Below are positions 26,273 through 34,903 of a DNA stretch of 64,000 nucleotides, piece after piece; position 1 is the stretch's first letter; each line of letters starts with the position of its first letter. The translations under genes were made by a program, and so were the position numbers. This DNA comes from Caballeronia cordobensis (GTDB lineage: Bacteria; Pseudomonadota; Gammaproteobacteria; Burkholderiales; Burkholderiaceae), in assembly GCF_001544575.2 (NCBI RefSeq), contig NZ_FCNY02000006.1, forward strand, positions 310,001 through 374,000, written 5' to 3'. Below the pieces are notes generated by a model, which was not told where the DNA came from, ran no database searches, and saw only the letters and a list, made by a program, of their open reading frames with translations.

Positions 26273-27512
26273 GCGCGAGGAGCGTGACGCAGTTGGCCGC
26301 CAGCAGATACCACGCGGGCGTCATCGCGTCGCCGGTCGCGCCGATGAGCCATACGACCGCGAGCGGAGAAAAGCCCCCGAAAATAACGACGCCGAATGTG
26401 TAGATCACGGCGAGGCTCGCCGCGCGCCGGTGCTTCGGAAAGGCTTCGAGCATGAGCACCGAGCCCGCGCCCGCATTGTTGAGCGCGAGCGCGACATAGA
26501 GCAGGATGATGACGAGCGCGAGGTCGTCGGGCGCGCCTTGCGTGAGGGCGTGAAAGGCGGGATAAACCGTGGCGAGCGCCGCCGCGAGCGACGCGTATTG
26601 CAGCGTCTTGCGGCTCCTCAGCCGGTCCGCCGCGAGCGCGACGAGCGGCGTGACGACGAGAATCACGAGACCGGAGAGCGACGCGATCGTCAGGCTGATC
26701 GTCGCGGGCCGATGCAGCGTGTGCGTCAGATAGCTCGGCATGTAGAGCACGGCGATGTAGATGCTCGACGAAGGCGCGGCCATCATCAGAATGCCGCAGA
26801 CGAGTGGCCGCGCGTGCTCGCGCAGCACGATGGCAAGCGGCGCGCGCGGGAGGCGCGCTTTCGAAGCCTGCGCTTCGCCGGGCATGCGCCGCAGGAACCA
26901 GCCGAGCGGCGCGATCAAGCCGCCGATGACGAAGGGCACGCGCCATCCCCATTGCGCGAGTTCGGCGGGCGAGAGCAGCGCGGCCGTGCAGGCGCCGACA
27001 AGGGCCGCCACGCAGGCCGCCGCGCCCTGGCTCGCGCCGCGCCAGCTGACGATGAAGCAGCGCCGCTCGTAAGGCACGGACTCCATCAGCAACGCCGACG
27101 CCGGGCCGATCTCGCCGCCCGCCGCGAGCCCTTGCAGCAGGCGCGCCAGCACGATCAGCACGGTGGCGCTCGCGCCGATCTGCGCATGCGTGGGCAGACA
27201 TGCGATGAGCCAGGTGCCCGCGGCCATCGCGGCGATGGACAGCCGCATGCCGGCCTCGCGGCCGCGCCGGTCGGCGTATCGGCCGATCAGCACCGCGCCG
27301 AGCGGCCGCATCACGAAACCCGCGCCGAATGTCGCGAGCGAAAGCAGCAGCGACGAAGCGCCGTCGTGCGCGGGGAAGAACAGCCGGCCGATGATCGCCG
27401 CGGAAAAGCCGTACACGGTGAAGTCGTAAGCGACGAAGCCGTTGCTGATGACCGTCGCCACGATGATGCGCGTCAGATTCGGCGACGCGTTTCGAGGATC
27501 ACTTTTAGTCAT
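26223..27512 (-). CDS. MFS transporter, metabolite:H+ symporter type
   Basis: A 429-residue, twelve-segment inner-membrane transporter. FVAYDFTVYGF in the first segment, FMRPLGAVLIGRYADRRGR in the second loop and LARLLQGLAAGGEIGPASALL are typical of the MHS group (citrate, ketoglutarate, proline/betaine carriers). The start at 27512 (MTKSDPRN) was chosen over upstream in-frame codons. Its 3' end overlaps the convergent AraC gene by 50 nt. The substrate is probably a small carboxylate. Confidence 0.87.
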   Translation of the reverse strand: MTKSDPRNASPNLTRIIVATVISNGFVAYDFTVYGFSAAIIGRLFFPAHDGASSLLLSLATFGAGFVMRPLGAVLIGRYADRRGREAGMRLSIAAMAAGTWLIACLPTHAQIGASATVLIVLARLLQGLAAGGEIGPASALLMESVPYERRCFIVSWRGASQGAAACVAALVGACTAALLSPAELAQWGWRVPFVIGGLIAPLGWFLRRMPGEAQASKARLPRAPLAIVLREHARPLVCGILMMAAPSSSIYIAVLYMPSYLTHTLHRPATISLTIASLSGLVILVVTPLVALAADRLRSRKTLQYASLAAALATVYPAFHALTQGAPDDLALVIILLYVALALNNAGAGSVLMLEAFPKHRRAASLAVIYTFGVVIFGGFSPLAVVWLIGATGDAMTPAWYLLAANCVTLLALSRFPERPASARRASA

Positions 27513-27609
27513 GAATGAACGAGGATTGAAGCATCTGAGCCTGGCTATCGATATTAACGGCCGCATTGTGCAGATCTTTTGGCGTTTCGTCGCGATCATC
27601 CACCGATAC

Positions 27610-27627
27610 ACGCGCGCGCGTGCGCGC
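27610..27627. repeat. Alternating CG tract in intergenic region
   Basis: An 18-nt alternating purine-pyrimidine palindrome made of CG and one central TG step lies between the divergent MFS and ECF sigma genes. It could form Z-DNA or be an operator; nothing else supports a role. Confidence 0.3.
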
Positions 27628-27703
27628 GTAATATACGTTCACCTTTCGTGGACCCTTCGGATCGATGGCTTACCAACCCGCATACGAACGAGGACTCGTC
27701 TTC

Positions 27704-28588
27704 ATGGATGACGCCACGCGCGAATTCGACCGTTTGCGCCCGCGCTTGCAGGGCATCGCGTATCGCATGCTCGGTTCGGTTGCGGAAGCCGAAGACATCG
27801 TGCAGGACGTCTGGCTGCGCTGGCATGCGGCGGCGCGCGATGCGATCGAAAACGCCGAGGCGTGGCTCGTCGCTGTGACCACGCGCCATTCGATCGACCG
27901 CCTGCGCGCCGCGAAAACGCAGCGCGAACACTACGCCGGCATCTGGCTGCCCGAGCCGCAGATCACCGAGCCGCCCGCCACGCCCGAGGAAGTCACCGAG
28001 CATGCGGACGATGTCTCCGTCGCGTTCCTGATGCTGCTCGAACGCCTGACGCCCGAGGCGCGCGCGGCGTTTCTGCTGCGCGAAGTCTTCGATGCGGATT
28101 ATCCGGAAGTCGCCGATATCATCGGCAAGTCGGAGGCCGCGTGCCGCCAGCTCGTGAGCCGCGCAAAAGCGCAATTGCGCGAGCAACGTCCGCGCCGCTC
28201 GGTGCCGCGCGAGGTCTATCGGCGCTTGTTGCATACTTTCGCGCGCGCGATCGAGGCCGGCGATTTCGCCACGATCAACGCGTTGCTCGCGGATGAAGCG
28301 ACGCTCGTGGGCGACGGCGGCGGGCGCGTGCCCAGCTTCCCGAAACCGCTTCTCGGCGGCAGGCGCATCGCGCAGCTTTTCTACGCGGCGTTCCTGCGCT
28401 ACGGAAAGGGCGTGCGTTTCGAGCTCGTCATGCTCAATGATCAATGGGCGCTCTTGCGCTTCATTGAGGACAAGCTCGAATCCGCGCAGACGTTCGATAT
28501 CGAAGACGAGCGCATCGTGCGCGTTCAGGTGCAGCGCAACCCGGACAAGCTCCGGCGCATCGCGGCCATTCATGGCGGCGGATCATGA
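27704..28588 (+). CDS. ECF41-family RNA polymerase sigma factor with SnoaL-like C-terminal domain
   Basis: A 294-residue sigma-70 factor with regions 2 and 4 (FDRLRPRLQGIAYRMLGSVAEAEDIVQD split across helices; LREVFDADYPEVADIIGKSEAACRQ) plus a fused regulatory domain of about 100 residues. The ECF41 signatures WLPEP, DGGGR and NPDKL are all present. In this group the C-terminal domain controls activity instead of an anti-sigma factor. The carboxymuconolactone-decarboxylase-like gene downstream is the classical partner. The ATG at 27704 has AGGA nine bases upstream; 27665 is a poorer start. Confidence 0.92.
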   Translation: MDDATREFDRLRPRLQGIAYRMLGSVAEAEDIVQDVWLRWHAAARDAIENAEAWLVAVTTRHSIDRLRAAKTQREHYAGIWLPEPQITEPPATPEEVTEHADDVSVAFLMLLERLTPEARAAFLLREVFDADYPEVADIIGKSEAACRQLVSRAKAQLREQRPRRSVPREVYRRLLHTFARAIEAGDFATINALLADEATLVGDGGGRVPSFPKPLLGGRRIAQLFYAAFLRYGKGVRFELVMLNDQWALLRFIEDKLESAQTFDIEDERIVRVQVQRNPDKLRRIAAIHGGGS

Positions 28589-28599
28589 ATCGCCGGCGA

Positions 28600-28670
28600 T
28601 TGATGCGTGCGAGGCAACAGCGTGCGCACGTTCGCGAGGCTACCGGGAGAACGCATCCAAACCTACGATG
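28600..28670 (+). promoter_or_regulatory. Duplicated 71-nt regulatory element, copy 1
   Basis: The copy begins right after the ECF41 sigma gene stop and ends 37 nt before the CMD gene. It shares about 49 of 71 bases, without gaps, with the region at 30719-30789. Conserved blocks are TTGATGC, GGCAACA, CGCGA, GCTACCG and CCTACGATG. A TACGAT within the last block could be a -10 hexamer. Confidence 0.55.
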
Positions 28671-28707
28671 ACATCCATGCCGAACACCCACCACGCATGG
28701 AGCCATC

Positions 28708-29187
28708 ATGACGCAGCGAATCAACTATGTTCAAAAATCGCCCGAACTGTTCAAGAAGTTCTATGAATTCAGCCTGGCGGTGAAGGAGTGCTCGATCGAG
28801 CAGTCGACACGCGACCTCGTGACGCTGCGCGCGTCGCAAATGAATGGCTGCGCCTTCTGCGTCGATATGCACGTGAAGGAAGCGAAGATCCACGGCGAGC
28901 GCGAGTTGCGCACGCATCATGTCGCGATCTGGCGTGAATCGACGCTGTTCTCGCCGCGCGAGCGCGCCGCGCTGGCGTGGACGGAAGTGCTGACGCGCTT
29001 GCCCGAGCACGGCGTGCCCGACGAACTGTACGCACGCGTGCGCGAGCAGTTTCAGGAGAAGGAGTTGTCGGACCTGACTTACATCATCATCGAAATCAAC
29101 GGATGGAATCGCGCGAATGTCGCGTTCCAGACGGTGCCGGGCTCGTCCGACAAGGTCTTCGGGCTGGACAAGGCCAATCTGTCGTAA
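28708..29187 (+). CDS. Carboxymuconolactone decarboxylase (AhpD-like) family protein, ECF41 partner
   Basis: A 159-residue protein with the AhpD-type active motif NGCAFCVDMHVKEA (Cys-X2-Cys plus His) and the SPRERAALAWTEVLT helix. It lies 119 nt downstream of the ECF41 sigma gene; CMD-family genes are one of the three standard ECF41 partners. It may be a peroxide-reducing protein. A cupin gene follows after 39 nt, so the two may be co-transcribed, and the duplicated 71-nt element lies immediately upstream. Confidence 0.9.
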   Translation: MTQRINYVQKSPELFKKFYEFSLAVKECSIEQSTRDLVTLRASQMNGCAFCVDMHVKEAKIHGERELRTHHVAIWRESTLFSPRERAALAWTEVLTRLPEHGVPDELYARVREQFQEKELSDLTYIIIEINGWNRANVAFQTVPGSSDKVFGLDKANLS

Positions 29188-29226
29188 GCGCCTTCGCGCC
29201 GTCATTCGCTCAACGGAGGACCGATC

Positions 29227-29637
29227 ATGCACAGCATCAAACGCGTGGGACTGGCGCTCGTCGTCGGATGTGCGGCATTCGTCGCGAATACGGCGCATGC
29301 CGCGCCGGAGGCCATCGTCAAGGAGCTCATGACGAAGCCGCTTCCCGAGTACCCCGGCAAGGAAGCGCTGATGATCAGCGTGGAATATCCGCCGGGCGCG
29401 GTGGACCCTGTGCATCGTCACGACGCGCACACCTATGTCTACGTGCTCGAAGGCACCATCATCATGCAGCTCAACGGCGGCAAGACCGTGACGCTCAAGC
29501 CGGGCGACACCTTCTACGAAGGCCCTGACGATGTGCACACGGTGGGCCGCAACGCGAGCAAGACGAAACGCGCGAAGTTCATCGTGCTGCTCCTGAAGGA
29601 CACGGGCGCGCCCGTGCTGAAGCCGGTGCAACAATAA
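29227..29637 (+). CDS. Exported cupin-domain protein
   Basis: A 136-residue protein with a signal peptide (cleavage after THAAHA-like AHA at about residue 24) and a single cupin barrel. The metal-binding pattern is DPVHRHDAHTYVYVLEG in the first motif and KPGDTFYEGPDDVHTVG in the second, with the usual His and Glu ligands. It follows the CMD gene with an AACGGAGGA ribosome site. The ligand or reaction is unknown; periplasmic location is inferred from the signal peptide. Confidence 0.85.
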   Translation: MHSIKRVGLALVVGCAAFVANTAHAAPEAIVKELMTKPLPEYPGKEALMISVEYPPGAVDPVHRHDAHTYVYVLEGTIIMQLNGGKTVTLKPGDTFYEGPDDVHTVGRNASKTKRAKFIVLLLKDTGAPVLKPVQQ

Positions 29638-29650
29638 ATCGCGCGTGGCG

Positions 29651-29677
29651 CGTCACAAACCGTGCGGCACGAACGTC
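29651..29677 (+). promoter_or_regulatory. ECF41-type promoter motif
   Basis: CGTCACA (29651-29657) is followed after exactly 16 nt by CGTC (29674-29677). From memory, ECF41 factors recognise TGTCACA-N16-CGTC, so only the first base differs. It lies 34 nt before the LysR start at 29711. Confidence 0.5.
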
Positions 29678-29710
29678 TAGTGGATCAGAGCCACTACGTT
29701 TCGTGCCGCC

Positions 29711-30718
29711 ATGCCATCAGACCTTGCGTTCCATTCCGACGATTCGCTCGCCTATAGCTTCGCGACCAGCTATGCGGGCGTGGTGTCGTTCCTGGCCGTC
29801 GCCAACGAAGGCAGCTTCGCGAAAGCGAGCGATCGCCTCGGCATCGGCCGTTCCGCCGTCAGCCGCAACGTGCAGAAGCTCGAAGCGCAGCTCGACGCGC
29901 GGCTTTTTCTTCGCACCACGCGCAGCACGTCGCTGACGCGCGAGGGCGAGCTCTTCTACAAGAATTGCCAGCCGGGCGTGGAACGCATCGTGCAGGCGCT
30001 CGAAGATATGCGCGAGTTGCGCCACGGGCCGCCACGCGGACACTTGCGCATTGCGTCGACGCCGGGCTTCGGCCGCAAGGTCGTCGCGCCGCTGCTCTCG
30101 GCCTTCAACGCGAAGTATCCCGACATCGCGCTCGAATTGCTGCTGAGCGACCGGGCGTGCGATTTCACGGCGGAGCGCGTCGATGTCGCGTTTCGCGACG
30201 GTCATATGGAAGACAGCGAAGTCGTCGCGAAGCAATTGATCCCGATGCAGATGATCGTGTGCGCCTCGCCGCGCTATGCGCGCGAGCATGGTCTGCCGCG
30301 CCGTATCGACGATCTGGACGGGCATCGCTGCATCAATCTGCGCACGTCGAGCGGGCGCGTCGCGGAGTGGGAATTCAAGGTCGATGGCCTGGTGCAGACC
30401 CGCTCGCCCGCCGCGCGGCAAACGTTCAACGATATCGATCTGATGCTGCAGGCGGTGCTCGACGGGCAGGGCATCGCGCAACTGCCCGCGTATCTCGTGT
30501 GCGATGCCGTGAAGGCGGGGCGGCTCGCGATGTGTCTCGCGCAATATGCGCCCGAGGACGGCGGCCACTATCTCTGCTACCTCAGCCGCAAGCAGTTGCC
30601 CGCGCGTGTGCGCGTCTTCGTCGATTACATGACGGAAGCGACGCGCGCGCTCGATCTGCATTGCTTCACCACGACGATCACGAACGCCAGCGCGCCGGCG
30701 CTGACGCCGGTGGGTTGA
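29711..30718 (+). CDS. LysR-type transcriptional regulator
   Basis: A 335-residue regulator with an N-terminal winged helix (VANEGSFAKASDRLGIGRSAV, then LFLRTTRSTSLTREGE) and an effector domain. The first 20 residues before the helix are longer than usual. It is preceded by a close match to the ECF41 promoter and followed by the second copy of the 71-nt element and the Ohr/OsmC gene. This places it inside an oxidative-stress gene group; it may control the peroxidase downstream. Confidence 0.87.
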   Translation: MPSDLAFHSDDSLAYSFATSYAGVVSFLAVANEGSFAKASDRLGIGRSAVSRNVQKLEAQLDARLFLRTTRSTSLTREGELFYKNCQPGVERIVQALEDMRELRHGPPRGHLRIASTPGFGRKVVAPLLSAFNAKYPDIALELLLSDRACDFTAERVDVAFRDGHMEDSEVVAKQLIPMQMIVCASPRYAREHGLPRRIDDLDGHRCINLRTSSGRVAEWEFKVDGLVQTRSPAARQTFNDIDLMLQAVLDGQGIAQLPAYLVCDAVKAGRLAMCLAQYAPEDGGHYLCYLSRKQLPARVRVFVDYMTEATRALDLHCFTTTITNASAPALTPVG

Positions 30719-30789
30719 TTGATGCATCGAAGGCAACACGGCGTGTCCGCTCGCGACGCTACCGCAGGCATGCGCGCACGCCTACGATG
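30719..30789 (+). promoter_or_regulatory. Duplicated 71-nt regulatory element, copy 2
   Basis: It begins at the base after the LysR stop and ends 70 nt before the OsmC-type gene. The conserved blocks GGCAACA (30732-30738), CGCGA, GCTACCG and CCTACGATG (30781-30789) keep identical spacing with copy 1. Confidence 0.55.
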
Positions 30790-30858
30790 CAAGCCACGAG
30801 CAGACACGAGCGACGCACTGAGCGATCATCGCTGTCATCGCTCGCACAAGAGGTCGTC

Positions 30859-31356
30859 ATGGAGCCACTCGAACCGCCGCCCGTCAGCCTGCTCGACGCC
30901 TATCGAGGCGACGAGGTCCAACCGCTGTATGCGACGACCGTCACCGTCACGGGCGGCGATGCGGGGCATGGCCGCGCTTCGGGCGTAGCCCGCTCCGATG
31001 ACGGCAACCTCGATCTCGAACTGCGCATGCCGCAGGCGCTCGGCGGCCCTGGCGGCGGCACCAATCCGGAACAGTTGTTCGCGGCGGGCTATGCCGCGTG
31101 TTTTCATGGCGCGCTGGTGTTGCTGGCGGCGCGCGCGGGGATCGTCGTGGAGGCGGCGAGCGTCTCCGTCACGATCGAATTCGCGCGCGATCCGATGGAT
31201 GGGCTCTTCCTGCTCACCGCGCACACGCGCGTGCAGATGCAAGGCGTCGAACGCGCGGTGGCGGAGGAGCTCGTGCGCAACACGGAACGCTTCTGCCCGT
31301 ACACGAAGATGACGCGCAAGGGCATCGTCAACATCGTCGCGCTCGACATGCCCTGA
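30859..31356 (+). CDS. Organic hydroperoxide resistance protein (Ohr/OsmC family)
   Basis: A 165-residue thiol peroxidase. The catalytic Cys81 lies in AACFHGAL and the resolving Cys146 in ERFCPYTK, with the family GTNPEQLFAAGYA just before the first. Arg39 in GHGRASGVARSDDG corresponds to the Ohr active-site Arg. The enzyme reduces organic hydroperoxides with lipoyl-type thiols. The ATG at 30859 is chosen; the preceding frame is non-coding-like. Its stop is directly back to back with the stop of the convergent MFS gene. Confidence 0.9.
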   Translation: MEPLEPPPVSLLDAYRGDEVQPLYATTVTVTGGDAGHGRASGVARSDDGNLDLELRMPQALGGPGGGTNPEQLFAAGYAACFHGALVLLAARAGIVVEAASVSVTIEFARDPMDGLFLLTAHTRVQMQGVERAVAEELVRNTERFCPYTKMTRKGIVNIVALDMP

Positions 31357-32739
31357 TCATTCGATCGGCACGCGCGCGGCCTGATCGAGCGTGTGCGCCT
31401 GCGCCGATGCATCGCGCCGGCTCAATGCACCGAGCGCGAACGCGGCGACGAACGCGGGAATCGCGAGCAGCGTGAAGACCGCGCCGAACTGCATGCCCAT
31501 GCTCATGAGCAGGCCGCCCGTCATCGCGCCCGCGACCGCGCCCATGCGCCCGATGCCGAGCATCCAGGCGACGCCCGTCGCGCGGCTCTGCGTGGGATAG
31601 AACGATGCGGCGAGCGATGACATCGACGTGACCGCGCTCGTTACCGCGGTGCCCGTCAGGAAGATCAGCACGGCGAGCCAGAACTGATCCGCCACGCCGC
31701 GCCCGATCGTGAGCACGAGCGCCGCGGCGAGCACGTAGGCGCAGGCATTCACGCGCCGCGGGTTGGCCTTGTCCATCACCCAGCCGAGACACAGGTTGCC
31801 CAGAATGCCGCCGAGCGGAAAGAGCGATGTCGTGAGCGCCGCGCGTTCGGCGGAAAAGCCCGCGTCCTTGAACAGCGTCGGCAACCAGTTCGTCAGCAGA
31901 TAGAAGATCATCAGGCCCATGAAATAGGCGAGCCATAACATCGACGTGCCGAAGCGATAGGGCCGCGAAACGATGAGCGCGAGCGAAGACTTGTCCGCAC
32001 CTTCCGAGCGCGTATCGGCCGTGGTGAACGCGATGGATGCGCCTTGCGCGAGACGCGCGTCGTTCGAGATGCGCCGCAAGACACGCGCGATCTTTTCCGC
32101 GGGGCGCTTTCTCACGACCATGAATTGCGCGGACTCGGGCAGCATGAAGATCAGCAGCGCCGTCAGCACGATCGGACCGACGCCGCCTGCAACTAGCACG
32201 CTCTGCCAGCCGAAATGCGGAATAAGCCATGCCGCGCATAAACCGCCGAGCGAAAGGCCTACGGAAAAGCCGCAGAACATCGTGTTGACGGCGACCGCGC
32301 GGCTGCGCGCGGGCGCGTATTCCGACATCAGCGTGACTGCATTGGGCATGGCGGCGCCCAGCCCTAAGCCCGTGAGAAAACGCCACGCGGTCAGCGCTTC
32401 GACCGATGTTGCCTGCGCCGAGGCGAGACTCCACACGCCGAAGAAGAACACGGAAAGCACGAGCACGGCTTTACGTCCGATGCGATCGGCGGCCGGTCCC
32501 GCCGCGAGCGCGCCGATGCCGAGCCCGACGAGCGCCGCGCTCATCACCGGTCCCAATGCGGCGCGCGCGATGCCCCAGTCGCTCGTCAGTGACGGCGCGA
32601 TGAAGCCGATCGCCGCGGTATCGAAGCCATCGGCGGCCACGACCAGAAAGCACAGGATCAGGATGATCCATTGATACGGCGAGAAGCGCTCGCCGTCGAT
32701 GAAGCTCTGGACCTCGATGGTCCGTATGGTCTTCTCCAT
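31357..32739 (-). CDS. MFS transporter, aromatic acid:H+ symporter type
   Basis: A 460-residue, twelve-segment transporter of the AAHS group. The N-terminal ILILCFLVVAADGFDTAAIG carries the segment-1 Asp-Gly-Phe-Asp motif required for 4-hydroxybenzoate-type carriers, and ADRIGRKAVLVLSV follows in the loop. It is the distal gene of a leftward cluster with NIPSNAP, FAD dehydrogenase and SDR genes, so it probably imports the cluster's substrate, an aromatic or alicyclic acid. Its stop abuts the OsmC-type gene with no spacer. Confidence 0.88.
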   Translation of the reverse strand: MEKTIRTIEVQSFIDGERFSPYQWIILILCFLVVAADGFDTAAIGFIAPSLTSDWGIARAALGPVMSAALVGLGIGALAAGPAADRIGRKAVLVLSVFFFGVWSLASAQATSVEALTAWRFLTGLGLGAAMPNAVTLMSEYAPARSRAVAVNTMFCGFSVGLSLGGLCAAWLIPHFGWQSVLVAGGVGPIVLTALLIFMLPESAQFMVVRKRPAEKIARVLRRISNDARLAQGASIAFTTADTRSEGADKSSLALIVSRPYRFGTSMLWLAYFMGLMIFYLLTNWLPTLFKDAGFSAERAALTTSLFPLGGILGNLCLGWVMDKANPRRVNACAYVLAAALVLTIGRGVADQFWLAVLIFLTGTAVTSAVTSMSSLAASFYPTQSRATGVAWMLGIGRMGAVAGAMTGGLLMSMGMQFGAVFTLLAIPAFVAAFALGALSRRDASAQAHTLDQAARVPIE

Positions 32740-32805
32740 GCCGGTATGTCTCCATTGATTGATAAGAACGATGGCGGCTTTCTTCGTGCCGCTATGCCCT
32801 GCGCT

Positions 32806-33141
32806 TCAACGCACGGCAGGCGAAAGGCTTCTGAATTCCACGCGCCGGATGATGCGGCTCTCCTGCGCGACGATGAGATGCGCCGAGGCGTGCAGATAGG
32901 CGGGCCATTCGGGATCGTTGTCGCGCGCGGTGCGACGCTGGTCGTAATCCGCGATGCTTTCGTAGCCCCAGAGATGCACGACCTGATTCAACGCGCCGAT
33001 ATCGCTCATATAAAAGCCGACGGGCGCGCCGAGATACTTGAGCTGGATCGGCATGGCGAGGCGATCGAATGCATCGATGAATTCGGCCATGCCGCGCGGC
33101 TTGATCGTATAGATGCGGTGATCGATGAAAGGCTTGCTCAT
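32806..33141 (-). CDS. NIPSNAP family protein
   Basis: A 111-residue small protein of the NIPSNAP dimeric alpha/beta-barrel group, with the opening DHRIYTIKPRGMAEFIDAF and the typical HLWGYESIADYDQRRTAR stretch. In bacterial catabolic clusters these proteins accompany dehydrogenases; their chemistry is unclear. The ATG at 33141 overlaps the stop of the FAD-dehydrogenase gene by ATGA, so the two are translationally coupled. Confidence 0.88.
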   Translation of the reverse strand: MSKPFIDHRIYTIKPRGMAEFIDAFDRLAMPIQLKYLGAPVGFYMSDIGALNQVVHLWGYESIADYDQRRTARDNDPEWPAYLHASAHLIVAQESRIIRRVEFRSLSPAVR

Positions 33142-34883
33142 GCCGCGCTCCTCAGTTCGTTCGTGGTGACGCGGGCATCGCTTCGGCCTGCGAGATGCAA
33201 TCCGGTGAGATAGCCGAATGTCATGATCGGGCCGAGCGTAATGCCAGCTCCTGGATAGTTGCCGCCCATGACGCTCGCGCGATCGTTGCCGACGGCATAG
33301 AGGCCGGCAATCGGCTCGCTGCCTTGCAGAACCTGGCCGTACGGATTCGTCGCGATGCCGTCGAAGGTGCCGAGATCGCCCATCACGAGTTTGAGGGCGT
33401 AATAGGGGCCTTCGCCAAGCGGTGCGACGCAAGGATTCGGTTCGTGCGCGGGATCGCCGAGATAGCGATTGAACGAGGTCGCGCCGCGGCCGAATGCGCT
33501 GTCCTTGCCTTGAGTCGCATCTCGGTTGTACTCGCGCACGGTGGGTTCCAGCGCGTTGGCGTCGATGCCCGTGCGCATCGCGAGATCCGACAGCGTGCGG
33601 CCTTTGACGAGGTAACCGCTTTTCAGATGCGGCCCGAGCGGCATCGGCGCGGGCTTCGCAAAGCCGAGACCGTACTTGCGAATCGTCGCGTGATCGCAGA
33701 TCAGCCACATGGCCGTTTCTTTTTCATCGCGGCAGGCTTCGATCATCGCCGCGCCGACATCGTGATAAGAATTCGATTCGTTCGTGAAGCGCACGCCGCC
33801 GCGTGTCACGCCGATCACGCCGGGCTTGTAGCGATCGAGCAAATGAGGAAACACGCCGTATTGGCCGTCTTTCAACGGCACGCGCGAGACCGGCATCCAC
33901 GCGGCGGCCTGCGGATAGCGGATATCGACACGTCCGCCCACGCGTTCGGCCATGCGCGCGCCATCGCCGGTATTGCCCGCGGGCACGGGCGATACGTGTT
34001 CGCCGCCGCGCCGCACATGGGGATAAGCCTTCGCAACGCGGGCGATATCGTGCGAGAAGCCGCCGCAAGCGAGCACGACGCCACGTCGCGCGGCAATGCG
34101 CATCTCGCGGCCATCGGCGATCACGATGGCCCCGGTCACGCGGCCCTTCACCGTGACGAGTTCCTTCGCACCGGTTCGCGTGTGAATCGAAATGCCGAGA
34201 TCGATGGCGGACTTGGCGAGACGCGCCGCAAGCGCGTTGCCGCTCGTGATCTGCACGCCGCGTCGATAAAGCGCGAGTTCGCCGATATGACTCGCAAGAC
34301 GCCTGGCGACATACCACGCGGACGCGAGCGATTTCGTCGCGTTGAAGAAATGCTTGAGATCGGCGCTCGACGAATTGAACATCATGCCGATGAACGTGAT
34401 CGTCTTGAGCGGCGGACGCAGCCGCGCGATATCGCGGCCCAGTTCACGCGCATCGAACGGCTTCGCGACGACGGAGCGCCCCACGTCCACGCCACCCGGC
34501 GCATCGGGATGATAGTCGGGATAGAGCGTCGGCAAGAACTTCACCGATGTCTCGCGCTCGAAGAAATCGATCATGCGCGGGCCGTTGTCGAGAAATGCAT
34601 CGACGGCGGCCGCGTCGTACATCGCGCCGGTTTCGCCGCGCAGATAGCGCACGGCCGCCTCGCGGGTATCGTGAACGCCCGCTTCCTTCGCGTGGCGATT
34701 GCCGGGTATCCACAGCACGCCGCCCGAGAACGCGGTCGTGCCGCCGAAGTAGTCTTCTTTCTCGACGACGATCACGTCGAGCCCTTGCTTCTTCGCTGTA
34801 ATGGCCGTCGAGAGGCCGCCTGCGCCCGAGCCGATTACGAGCACGTCGCAAGCGAGATCGGACGACCGCGTTACGGTAGTCAT
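33138..34883 (-). CDS. FAD-binding dehydrogenase (3-ketosteroid dehydrogenase/fumarate reductase-like)
   Basis: A 581-residue flavoprotein of the FAD_binding_2 group. The Rossmann motif is VLVIGSGAGGLSTAITA, followed by FGGTTAFSGGVLWIPGN, and near the end AVGNDRASVMGGNYPGAGITLGP binds the flavin. The layout resembles 3-ketosteroid-delta-1-dehydrogenases and related enzymes that desaturate ring ketones. The start at 34883 follows a GGAGGA-like site. It is first coupled to NIPSNAP and follows the SDR gene by 20 nt, so a short alicyclic or aromatic catabolic route is likely. The true substrate is unknown. Confidence 0.85.
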   Translation of the reverse strand: MTTVTRSSDLACDVLVIGSGAGGLSTAITAKKQGLDVIVVEKEDYFGGTTAFSGGVLWIPGNRHAKEAGVHDTREAAVRYLRGETGAMYDAAAVDAFLDNGPRMIDFFERETSVKFLPTLYPDYHPDAPGGVDVGRSVVAKPFDARELGRDIARLRPPLKTITFIGMMFNSSSADLKHFFNATKSLASAWYVARRLASHIGELALYRRGVQITSGNALAARLAKSAIDLGISIHTRTGAKELVTVKGRVTGAIVIADGREMRIAARRGVVLACGGFSHDIARVAKAYPHVRRGGEHVSPVPAGNTGDGARMAERVGGRVDIRYPQAAAWMPVSRVPLKDGQYGVFPHLLDRYKPGVIGVTRGGVRFTNESNSYHDVGAAMIEACRDEKETAMWLICDHATIRKYGLGFAKPAPMPLGPHLKSGYLVKGRTLSDLAMRTGIDANALEPTVREYNRDATQGKDSAFGRGATSFNRYLGDPAHEPNPCVAPLGEGPYYALKLVMGDLGTFDGIATNPYGQVLQGSEPIAGLYAVGNDRASVMGGNYPGAGITLGPIMTFGYLTGLHLAGRSDARVTTNELRSAA

Positions 34884-34903
34884 GATGTTGTCCTCCGATT
34901 GAT

